Of a stretch of DNA of 64,000 bases, positions 32,720 through 43,238 are shown piece after piece (position 1 is the first letter of the stretch; every line of letters begins with the position of its first letter). The translations under genes and the position numbers were made by a program. The DNA is taken from the NCBI GenBank assembly GCA_012932865.1, contig SAXG01000016.1, positions 868,001-932,000 on the forward strand, read 5' to 3'. The DNA is from Amylostereum areolatum (taxonomy: Eukaryota > Basidiomycota > Agaricomycetes > Russulales > Stereaceae). The notes beneath the pieces were generated by a model. The model saw nothing but the letters and a program-made list of their open reading frames with translations, ran no database searches and was not told the DNA's origin.

Positions 32720-33111
32720 CGTCGTAGTCGAATAGTGCAAGGAGGATTTATGTGGGCGGCGGAGGAAAGATTGACGATCGGTCTTTATCATGTACCAAGG
32801 TGGGGCCACCGGCGCCAGCTCATCGAGGAGCTCGAGTCGACGAGAACACCTACTTACGTCCGGTCTCAAGACGGTTCCGTTGGGTAGAGGAGACCCCTTA
32901 CTAATCTCGTCAATTTTGAGACCATTTCCGTCTAATAAAACAAGAAAAGAGGAGACGTACACGGTACATGTAGTGCGTCAACTCGCGACGATGGTGGGGA
33001 CGAGCGAAAGAGAGATCGGAACGGTTGACTTTGACAAAGGCGCTGATAAGATAAGATTGACTTTGTTATCATCGTCATCGGTGATCGCTTTGTCCGCACT
33101 TCGTCTTCCCC
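32720..33111. promoter_or_regulatory. Divergent upstream region with GATA module
   Basis: It lies between the start of copy E (minus) and the gene at 33112 (plus). GCTGATAAGATAAGATTG at 33042-33059 and GTTATCA at about 33065-33071 lie 40-70 bp before the plus-strand ATG. GATA-factor control of the right-hand gene is a reasonable inference. Confidence 0.45.
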
Positions 33112-33721
33112 ATGAGTGTGCCACACATCCCGCTCCCCGCCCAAGGCCGCGGCGACCTCAAAGGTCCCGCCCCCGTCTCCCTCGATTGGGCCTACAAGGA
33201 CCCAGAGACGCCCCTCCCCGTCGTCCTCGCCGTCCGCCGCCCTCTCGACCCCGCCGAGGACCCGCGCGGGCTCCACTGGGCCCTCGGCTGGCCCATCCTC
33301 CCCGACAAGTCCATCTGGCGCTCTCTGCAGGTGTACGAGCACTACCGCGAGTACGATCCCCCGCCGCAACCGCGCCTCGTCTTCTGGGGACCCATGACCA
33401 CCTCCGAATCGCCCGGGATCAACGCTATGCGCCACGTCCCGCTCAAGACGATGACGCTCGAGGAGAGGCGCGCGATGGAGGTGATCGCGCAGGGGACGGA
33501 GGTATACGCGCCGAACGGCGTGTGGAACTGCCAGAACTGGGTGAAGACCGTGTTGGCGGAGGCCATGGAGAAGGGGCTGCTCAGCGCAGAGGAGTGCGAG
33601 AGGGCGGTGAACGAGGCGGAGCGGCCAGACGCGGGTACGGAGGAAGGTATGTACACCTTAATCAAATGCCCTGCATAGTCGTGCTCATCTGGGTTGCTAT
33701 GTGTGTTCCTGATCAGCGTGA
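33112..33721 (+). CDS. Uncharacterised protein of about 180 aa
   Basis: The ATG at 33112 opens an exon to 33646. A donor GGTATGTAC and acceptor GATCAG at 33711-33716 would end the protein two codons later (GAAG|CG TGA at 33721); read through, the frame stops at 33678. The sequence has HWALGWPILPDKSIWRSLQV and NGVWNCQNWVKTVLAEAMEK. A His-Trp early and an Asn-Cys-Gln-Asn-Trp later recall small agaricomycete proteins whose layout (H...NCxxW) is reminiscent of papain-fold enzymes, but I cannot name the family. There is no signal peptide. Codon use is strongly C/G-ending, so it looks like a real, expressed gene. Confidence 0.7.
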
Positions 33722-33944
33722 ATACCGTGCTTCATCGACTGTGGACGTGCGCCAATGAACGAGCCACCCCGCTCGTCCTAGGAAACGAGACTTTCGTTAA
33801 GATTAAATGTGTACCATATCCCCACCAGGGGCATCGCTGTGCAAAATGCTATCCAAGAATTGTATCCATTTCGTTCCGTTCCAAAGCGATCGTAGCACCA
33901 TCGTAACATCGTGAATGTCCAACTCCATTATCTCCTCTCATCAT

Positions 33945-35968
33945 TCATGACGCCGACAACGACTTGTTCGACATGATCTGTGTGAACATCTGCAGCGCCG
34001 CCGCGCCGCGTTGCACGCCCGGCCACTCGTACGCGGGCACCTCGTGCCCCGCGCCGAAGAAGCGCACGTACGAGAACGTGCCCGCGTTCTTGAACACGCC
34101 CGCGCTCACGCCGTTCACGGTGAAATTGGAGAACTGCTCCTGGTGGTACTCCGCCGAGAACTTCGTCTGCAGATTGTCCACCTGTCGTCGCGCGTGGTCA
34201 GATTCATCCGTATCAAAAGAGAGGGAGGAGAAGAAGAAGGAACGTACCATCGCTTCGACGCCGTGGTAGTTGAGGATGAAGTCCGCGTCGCCGTCGTACA
34301 CGACCGTGCGCACGCCCGAATCGATCACGCGCTCGAGGTCCGGACGCGAGTTGCGCATCCAGTCGCCGGTGGACGCGAAGTTGCTGTAAATGTCGTCGCT
34401 GGTCTCGGTCCAGGTGCTCTGCGCGCCGATCTTGCTCGTCACGGCGTCGCTCTGGAGGTAGTCCGTGAGGTCGGGCGGGTACGAGTCCGGGTTCTCCGAG
34501 GGCACGTAGTAGACGTCGTAGTTGCCCGCGAGCGGGCTCAGGATGTTGTTGTTGCAGAACGACTGCGCCTTGGAGCACACCGAGTTGTTGCCCCCGTTGT
34601 TGCATGCGGTCATCTGGTCGAGACAGCCGCCTGAGCGATAGTAGGACGTATTGGCGCGCGTGATGACCGAGTTGGAGACGAGAGGGTGGTAGCTGGGAGA
34701 TGGAGGCGTTAGGTGGATGTGGACGAGTGGAAGAGGGTGAACGTACGGATTGTTCGCGGCGTAGGAGATGTATCCGGGATATTGGGAAACAGGGTCGGTG
34801 AGACCGTCGCCCACACCGAGATACTTCAGGTTGATTGGAAGGCCGTCGACGGTGCCGTTGCTGATGCCCGTGTTCTGGTCCAGGAAGTGCCTGTCAGATA
34901 CCAATATAAGCACCTTTTCAACTAGGGAGAAACAAGGAAACTCACGCAGCAAACGTCGGTCCATAGTGTCCACCGTATCTGCAACCCAGGTCAACAACCA
35001 GCGCCAGTCATGAATGAACAAGGAGGCACACGCACGACTCGGTCCAGATACCGAACTCGCGGTCTGCGTACTTGCTGAAGCGCGAGTCCTTGAACCAGAT
35101 CTGAAGGAACTGTATGTGAAAACACATCGTCAGTGTCCAAACGTATGAGTCATGACGAAAGGAGGCGTGAACGCACGTCCCACACATCTGTCGCTGCCTC
35201 CTGCGAGGTGGAAACGCTGGTGTCACCGTACGAGAAGCCCACGCCAACAGGCTGGTCAATGAACATCCTATACGCCACCGCATCGCGTCAATACGGCAAG
35301 ATCACACAGCACGAGCACGGAACACGTACACGTTCGCGAACTCGTTCCAAGCCGTGGGGTTGAGCTCAACGCTCGAGCTGTCGTTGGTGATGCGGCACGG
35401 CCCCAGTTCTTGGAACAGTCCGATCATGCTCGAGCTGCCAGGCTACATTAGGAGGACGAATAAGCCACCATGGATGAAGAGCGCGGAGAAACATGACAAC
35501 GCACCCCGCCATTGAACCAGGTGATGAGTGGCGCGTTATCGGGATCGTTACGGGATTCGAAGAACCAGAACCTGTCCGCGCCATCAGCGGACTAGCTCAC
35601 AAACACAAAAAAAAGGAAGCGGACGCACCATACGCTCTTGTTCTCCGAAAGGTCGCCGTACCCCGACGCCTGATACACTCCCTCCGTCGTTTCTAGAAAT
35701 GACGCCGTCAGCGGGGATGACAACGACCACGGGGGTGAACAAAGAGTAACGCACCACAGACGCCCGAGTTCTCCGTCACGCGCAATGCGCCTGGCGTAGG
35801 ATCCGTCGCGTCGGCAACGGCGCTCTTCCGCTGGCTCTTGGTCTCCGCCGAGAACCCCGGCGACGAGGCGGGGACACCACCCAACACACCATCGACGATG
35901 GGGACCTGACTCGCACGCACAGAGAGGGCGGGGAGCGCTAGCGCGACCGCAAGCAGATGGGGAAGCAT
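33945..35968 (-). CDS. Secreted serine carboxypeptidase (peptidase S10)
   Basis: Ten exons (35968-35755, 35692-35629, 35571-35505, 35442-35330, 35267-35177, 35109-35036, 34978-34946, 34890-34747, 34692-34248, 34181-33945) give 1482 nt, 493 aa. A signal peptide ([19 protein letters not shown]) leads into the mature enzyme. Family motifs: WFNGGPGSSSM (across an intron), [13 protein letters not shown], the nucleophile in TESYGGHYGP (canonical GESYGGHY, with Thr for Gly here), the Asp in [15 protein letters not shown] and the His in [13 protein letters not shown]. It removes C-terminal residues from peptides at acid pH outside the cell or in the vacuole. A TATA box lies about 60 bp upstream of the ATG. 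Confidence 0.93.
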
Positions 35969-37410
35969 GGTCGAGGGAGAAGCAAAGGAGGTGGGGGGAT
36001 GCTGAGAGGAAGCGTACCGCGCCCTTGTTCTTTATATACCCTTCTAAGTACCCGAGAAGCAGGCTGAGATGGAGCTCGGGCAGTCTGAGACGCTAATCGG
36101 CGGAATTTGATACCGCCATGTGGTTCATGTTCTAGTTTGGGACGAGTGTTGGTCTGAACCACAATGTCGTGCGCCGTGGTCCCCGGGAGGGTAAATCGGG
36201 TCAAGTGCTAAGGCATCAACTGCAAGGCAGGACTACGTATTCCAATGAAAAAGTGAATACACCGGTAGGCATAAAATCATACCAGATTACAGGCGCTCGC
36301 TCCGTCTTCAAGCTTCAAGTTCTATCGCGCTTCGTCCTCTCTCGACCCCGATAACAGTGTCCAGGCAAGAAGTTTGTTCGTTATGTTTCCGACAGGCAGA
36401 CTCGGACCGGCGGCGGCATTGCGTTACGGACTGACGGTCGAGCACACGACGCAATCAGTATGATATTGGAGAACGGGCGGCCAGAGGGGGGGGGAAAGAA
36501 CAGAGGTTGGTCTGAGACCGACGGAAAGCTCGGAGAAACCACGCGGCAAAGCGCTCACGTGATGATCCACTCATATGCAGAGGTACGCCCTCCATCTCAC
36601 TCTGCTCTATTTATGGTGGGCTCGCTATCGATGCAGTGGCGAGTGGCGAGTGTAATTGTGTACGGTGCGTTCTAGGGATTCGCTGGATGGGCCACGATCA
36701 TAGTACCCTTCAGGCTCCGGATGGCGCAGGAGTAATACATCTGGACTCTGGAGTGCCTCACTCAAGCCCGCTGAGCAGTGAGCTTCTAGTCTGAACTTGC
36801 CTACTGAAGCCACGATAGGAGCGTAGATGCGGGAAAGAAGATATACTACTTATCTCTGGAGGAGACGTAGCCACGTCATAGGGGGTCAGACCGGTCACCC
36901 CCCGGTATTTCTCGAGCCACTATTCCCACAGCCTCCCGCCCGTCTGGGAGTCCTGCGCGATGTACATGGATGGACCCGCGTCCAATGCAGAAAAAGGGTT
37001 CCACGTCCTTCCGGAAAATTCCCGTTTTCAACGTGCTTTAATGCCAACGCGGAGGTCTATGCAGATCCTTGACACATATCCGCTGTTTCCGCGGCCAGAC
37101 GAAGGCGACGAATACACGGGCGATACGTACAAATTCAAGGTCCTCTGAAGTCCACCATCGTAGCTATGATCCGCTCAATATGCGCCGTGAAGGGTCCTCG
37201 TCTTCCCCATAAGTCTTCCAGCGGACGGTTTGCCGGAGGACGAAGAACGCGGTCTGACTCTGAATCTCAAAGGTAGAGAGCTAGGCTGAGGGCCTGTCCT
37301 TAACTGAGGTCAGAAATGCTTCGACGGGAACAGCAGTGGGAGAACGCACAAAAGTAACAACCTCTCCCATGATCCATGATGCCTTCCTCCAATCTTCCTT
37401 CCACGCGGAT
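35969..37410. other. Intergenic region left of the HNH relic
   Basis: Apart from the TATA box, only short frames without recognisable domains were seen. No repeats or RNA genes were noticed. Confidence 0.5.
36030..36038 (-). promoter_or_regulatory. TATA box of the carboxypeptidase gene
   Basis: The minus strand reads GGTATATAAAG, about 62 bp upstream of the start codon at 35968. Confidence 0.6.
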
Positions 37411-37540
37411 ATCCTGGGAAGACCCAACCTTGACCGAATTTCTTCGCTACCATTTCCAGTGCTGTCTTCCCGTGCACTTCGTGGGAGAGAACATCAAAGA
37501 CGAATATGAGGTTGAGAAGATGATGGCCCTTGCATTCTGA
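37411..37540 (+). pseudogene. C-terminal relic of the HNH_2-like family (copy F)
   Basis: The plus strand encodes DPTLTEFLRYHFQCCLPVHF followed by VGENIKDEY and a stop at 37540. This lines up with LTEFLHYHFLWCLLAHFIGE of copy D. Neither the N-terminal exons nor the final WQTPAG block were found nearby. The orientation is opposite to copies B-E. Confidence 0.7.
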
Positions 37541-37937
37541 GGTGCGAGACTGTATGTTTGCGAGCCACTACGGTGCAGAACAGGATGTGGCAAGACAAAG
37601 CACCCGGAAGAAGAAAGGGACTCGGAAAAGGCGCACTTGGGGCTGGAAGCGGTTGGGGCGAGCTCGTGATGGCTTTGGCAGCTGAATAGAATATTGAATG
37701 TTGAATGCTTGTGGGGTATCGTACTCTATCTCTATTTTGTCTGCCCGCAGTGCTTCACCTCTCTTCAGTGAGAATCTCGACGTCAACACATCCTTTTCCG
37801 GCTCGTCCATTGCCCTGAAAGCGAAAGCGGCGGCACAAGCGTCGGCTGTACGAATGACGTCGTTGATTGCTCCAAAATGGCCACGGAAAGATGAAGGCGT
37901 ACCGGCTGGTATGATATATTGGATGTGAACGCACCAG

Positions 37938-39925
37938 GACCATAGAGCAGGATCAATTGAACGATGCGGCTGCCAAGCGGCTGCGGCGAAAAGCTGAGTT
38001 TGTCCTTCGGCAACGGCCTTTGTTTGGTAAGTAGAAACACACCACATCATAACTTTGTCTGCATCCTTCACGTCTCTCTTACTCGCCTATCATTCAACAG
38101 ATGGGTGTGTGCCGTATGTATCTCGTCCATCTCCTTGCTCGAGTGAACCGCAAACTGACCTCACTGCAGATGAAAATGCCGCCACGGGGCGCGTCCCCAC
38201 CGAGCTCCTGATCAAGATCTTCCAACTCGTGGGATCAGGATCCACAATGTTCTCCACATCGCAGGTGTGCCGACGATGGCGTGTCGTCGCACTTGGGATG
38301 CCAGAGCTATGGTCTACCTTGAGCGGTGGCGACAGCCCCACCACCGTCAGCGCGTTGATTGAACGCTCCGCCTCCACTCCTTTGCACGTATACGTCCCCG
38401 AAGACCACTCTCTCATGAACTTCTCAAAGTGGTTCTCTGAGCTGCAGCATCCCGCGCTCACGCGACTTGAATCGTTCCATCTCCACTGCAAAACCTACCC
38501 GCGCAGCGTGGACGCACCGCTGAAAGCGCACGGCGGTCGGGGAGGCGACTCGGGATTTCTGCCTCTCAAACGACTTCACCTCGCGTTCAACAGGAAGGCC
38601 TACCAACACATGTCGTTAATCGCACGGGAATCGGCAGAAGGCGATACTGCACCGTCGATCAAGGACTATCTCCCGTCCGTCCTCGATCAGCTCACCGATC
38701 TCTTCCTCGCGTTCATCATCCCGACGCCGACCTGTTTTTCTCTCAACCTCACCTCGCTCCACCTCGAATCGCCCAAGTACATCTCCGCCACTGTCCTGCT
38801 CGACAATCTCCGACGTTCACCCAATCTGGAGTCCCTCACCCTCGTCTTTCCCCTCGCGTACGAGGACGGGGAGCTCGACGCCGACATCCCGCCAATCCCG
38901 TTCGCTCGCCTCCGCGAGGTGTACCTGCACGATATCCTGCCTCTCCAACGCATGTCCACATTATTTCGACACATCGTCGCCCCCAACATCGCCCGCGCCG
39001 CCATCTGCATCGACGGGCCCCTGTACGATTCCCGTCGGGCGATGTGGGGCGCACACGAGCTCGTACCTACTCCCGTCAATTTCTTCCCCATCCTCACCGA
39101 CGTCGTCATAGCGCGCTCCCCGCTCACAGTTTCGCAGGACGATCTCACCGTGCGCGGCTTCGCGCAGGAAGCGGCCGCGTTCACCGTGCCCGTCGGACGT
39201 TTGCCTGTAGTATTCCGACGCGGCGCATGCGCAGACGACGACGCCGAGTGGCAGCTGTATCTCGCCCCCGCCATCGTCGCTACCACGGAGCATGTCGTGC
39301 GTTTGGCTATCGAGGGTACGGTCTCTCTGGACGACGGGTTGATCAGTGGGCTGCATCTGGACTCCGTCGAGGAGTGGGCGTCCATGTTTCGCGCGTTTCC
39401 GGCCGTGGAGGTGCTGTTGGTCAGCCACGCAGACGCAGCCACCGCGCTGGCCGCGCTCGCGAAGGTGGCGAGCGGGGTGCTCCTCCCTCGCCTGCGAACA
39501 CTGAGCTTCGATTTTGCAGATATCCACCCCGACGTTGAAGCCGACGCGGATCTCATCGATGCGGAATTACTGTGTTTAATCCAGCGCCGACGAGAGCAAG
39601 GCCTTCCCATCCAACGCGTCCTCTACACTCGACCACTGTGGTCCCCGGACACGGAAGAGCGTCTCGGTAGATTTGGCGTGGTCTTCGAGGACGTCAGTGG
39701 CCGGGAGATGGAAAAGATGTACCGCGCGGTCGAGCTCCCTAGACGGATAAGGGAGATTGTAAACGGATATCGCCGCAAGGTAGGGAGTCTCCCGCTGCGT
39801 TTTGCTTGATCGGGCTGTTCGCTGACGGGGATCGACAGTACGATTTGAAGTTGCCCGAGAAGATTCAGCGCACGGCACTGTGTTTGGAGGGGTGGCGATT
39901 TCCGGCGGGATCCAGCACGCCGTAG
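37938..39925 (+). CDS. F-box protein with leucine-rich C-terminal region
   Basis: The main exon (from 38169) has RVPTELLIKIFQLV, VCRRWRVVALGMPELWSTL: a clear F-box, the adaptor motif that ties a substrate receptor to Skp1-Cullin-1 ubiquitin ligases. The remaining 450 or so residues are LRR-like (LTRLESFHL, LKRLHLAFN, LTSLHLESP, RLREVYLHD). An upstream exon ending FVLRQRPLF|G at the GTAAGT donor (about 38029) joins in frame to the acceptor CTGCAG at 38168, giving a basic helix before the F-box; the true ATG was not identified. A last intron, GTAGGG...CGACAG (39779-39838), leads to a final exon ending at 39925; otherwise the frame stops at 39809. Confidence 0.82.
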
Positions 39926-40122
39926 TGTGTATGGATCAGCCTACAGTACGGGAACCTGAGGGACAAGTCATGCAGTGCCAGGAGGACCCGACTCCTTGAA
40001 GCTTGAAGAATGGGCCCACACAACTTATAAGCATGCAGAAAAGCGCGAACTGCGTGTCGTGAATCACACAGGATTAGACAGTTCGTGTTAACCGCGTCAA
40101 AACAGCCGTCGAGCTCGAGTTA

Positions 40123-41593
40123 TCAGTACTTCGCACACTGCTCCTCAAGCCACTCCCACAACCTCTCGCCCGTCTTGGGATCCTGCGTGGGAGGATTCGC
40201 CTCTCCGAGGCGTGCCCATGGGACGAGGTACTGTAGGTATCGATTCAGCTCGTTGTGACAGAATTCACGAGCATGACCCACCTTGCCGTTGAACTCGGCG
40301 CCTTCGGGTGAGGTCCCGGCCCAGAGCTGGGTCAGTGCACCAAGCGGTACGGGGTAAAGCAAGGCAAAACCCTGGAAAAAGACACAGAGCATGAGCGATG
40401 AGTGCAAGCGACTCGTGTGAGGAGATCTGCAACGCACGAAGAATCTGGCTTGGAAAGTGCCCTCGATGTGGCGCTGCAGCTCTGATTTCAAGTTGCCTAT
40501 ACATCGATGGATTCAGCGCCATGTCCGCGATGCTCGTCGGGGAAAGTACGCACCAGGATTAACGCTCGTCGACACGAGCTTGTCGCCGTACCTCCGCGCG
40601 AGCTCCTTCGCTTGCACAACGTTCGCCTGCGGCACCTCCGTCATCACGACGCGTATATGAACGGAAGAGAGCACAACTCACGAACTTGCTCTGATAGTAC
40701 ATGTCGAACGGCGCCCGCTTATTCCGCAGCGGAACGTCCGTCCACAGCTCGAGCTCCACCTTGTTCGTCAGAGCTGAGCCCGACGAGGACGTGGTCACCA
40801 CGCGGGCATTCTGTCCTGAAGTCTCGGAGGCGGCGAAAAGGGCGGGGAGAAGGAGTTTGGTGAAGAAGTGGTGGCCTAGTATGTAGCGTACCACGTATGA
40901 GCGAAGGCCGAACTCGGTGGTAAGGACGATTGGAAGGGTGAAAGGTGGGCATACCGAGGACGTTCGTTCCGCATTGGAGGTCGTAGTTTTGTGCGGTGAG
41001 AAGGTCAATCGGGCATGCCATAACACCCCTATGCCACGGTCAACGTCGTGAACGAACCCCCCCAGTGCACGGCTCCCGCTGCCTAAGATATCGGAACTCA
41101 CGCGTTGTTGAATAGGATGTGCAGCTCTTTCTCCTTCCTGCACACCAAGTCAGCTGTTGTCTCTCCGCCCCAAGACGTGGCAAGCGATAATAAACGCACC
41201 CAAGAAACTCCTCCGCACTCTTCCTCACCTGCGCCAAATCGGCCAGATCAAGCTTGAGGAAATTGGCCTCCTTCCCCGTCTCCTTCTTCAAATCCTCAAT
41301 GGCGACCTTTGCCTTCTCTTCGCTCCTCGCAGCGATATAGACCTTTGCGTTGTGTGCAAGAAGAGCCTGTCCAGCGTCCCCATGTCAATAAATAGGTCCC
41401 GTCACAAAAAAGGGAGAGTGGCACGCACCTTGACCGTCTCTTTCCCAACACCTGTGTACCCTCCTTCCATTCCCAAGCCCCGTTTCAAAACCGGAGTCGC
41501 AAGACAGGCCAGTACGGAAGGTAGTACGCACCGGTTACGATCGTGACCTTGCCCTCCAAATCCGGGATGTCGTCCGTGCCCCATTTCGGCTTG
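40123..41593 (-). pseudogene. Short-chain dehydrogenase gene, 3' portion, split by transposon 2
   Basis: Exons on the minus strand encode an SDR of the retinol-dehydrogenase-like/WW-oxidoreductase-like type: GKVTIVTGGYTGVGKETVK (cofactor-binding TGxxxGxG), [19 protein letters not shown] (NNAG), the catalytic Ser region VVTTSSSGS, YYQSK (YxxxK) and a C-terminal half with YPVPLGALTQLWAGTSPEGA. Everything needed is present except the start: the first exon is cut after base 41591 by a 7.2-kb CACTA element. The missing 14 codons lie at 48798-48841. The rest seems intact, so the break is probably recent. Excision could restore the gene if clean (inference). Confidence 0.88.
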
Positions 41594-43238
41594 CACTATA
41601 AGGACAAGTCATCCTGTTTTCCACCGTGTTTTCCGGTGAAAAGCAGAAAAGCGGTGATTTACAAGGTGATATCGCGAAGGAGGTGATTTGGACTGAAATC
41701 TACCGTGTTTGCTTCGAGCTCTTAGAGCGGTGTATATCACCCACCGAAATCATGTCCACTTGCACGCTGAAAACTAGGTGAAAATGTACTGAAAAACAAC
41801 AACACGGAAATTTTGTGTTCAACATGGCAAAATAAGGTGGTTTTCATTGTAGAATGGATGTGTGATATACAGAAAGCAGGGCCTCGGGTGATTGGGTGTA
41901 TACTCTCCTTTCCTACCGCTGCTATGGTCCCTGAGACGACGTGTATGTACTGCATATACTGACAGCTCGTAGCCTGTTCTGTGCGCGAGGAGCAAGGATG
42001 GAGTGGGAACAGTGTGAGCGAGCGAGGAGAGAGTACCATAGGATACAGTCCGTCGATTGCGAGGGACTCGGCCGTGGGTAGAAAGTACGGTGTTGTTCCG
42101 CCAAACCCATCGTGTCTGCCATCCAGTGGGACGACACGCATGCACAGGAAAGATAGGCTGAGGAACGCGGTTAGTGACATTTCCCTTCTCGAGCACATAC
42201 TACTCACCACCATGTAGCATGACACCCTCGTTCAATCCTCTTCCACTTCGAAATGCCAAAGATGGCGTCGTCAATCTTGTCCTAAGTCCGTGGGCGTGCT
42301 TCGATATTTTGACATGTGCACGCGAACTTCGAAAAGGGTTTGGCACCGTGTTCCGCAACCGTGATGAGAATACTGGGATAGATGGGATGAACCGATTCAA
42401 TCGCCATGCTCGTACCCGTACGACCTTGAGTCCGTACGACCTTGAGTCCTGTGCGTAAGCGGCGTCGAGCGAGGTGTGACTTGATCGTCGGATCTTGTCG
42501 CCTGTGTCGTAACGAGAGTAACGGTGGGGCTTGTTGTCGACGATCTCGACGTCGTAGCCAGGAGCAGTGTCGGGAGGGGTCGGGGGTGAGATGGAGGAGG
42601 CGTGGGAGGTCACAGGCCGCATGGTTGAAGTCAAGCGAGAGGGTGTGGGGGTGCTGGGCGAAGACAAAGGTGGCAGTGTTGATGGGGAGGGGGAGGGTGT
42701 AGGCAGCGGGTGGCGGCCCTGGCGGGAAAGAAGTACGGGATGGTGGCGAGGAGGGCATTGAGGAGTCGAAGAAGGTGGGGTTTGACGGCGAAAAATCTGA
42801 GGCAAGCATGAACGCGGAGATGAAAAGACGGTGGCGCGAGGAGCCCTTCGCGGCGAGGACGCCGCGACGCGTCACCGCCGGTCGGATAAGCGCCGACCGA
42901 GTTTCGATTTCAAAGGTCGAAAGATGACGGCCAAACCCTTTGAAACTTGGGATTCATAATTATATACATGCTTGCTATTGGGCAAAAATATAAATCAGAC
43001 TTCGATTTCACGGAACGGGGAGCTACTGACCTGGGGACGACGAATGCGGCGCATGTAGTTTGACCAGCATGAATCCGTACCGGGCCTGTACCAAAAATCC
43101 AACAGGACGACGGGATCCCGTCGTAGATTACTGTGCAGCGGGATGGGGTCCGGGGATCGTTTGGTAGACGGGATTCTGTGTTTGTCAGTTATCATAGACC
43201 ATGAATGAACCTAGTAGGCCTGCTCACCTCGGTGGAGC

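Noticed and set aside
42200..42875. Overlapping 190-200 codon frames inside transposon 2
   Set aside because: Pro/Ser-rich, overlapping in two frames, no intron logic and no family; treated as non-coding element sequence.
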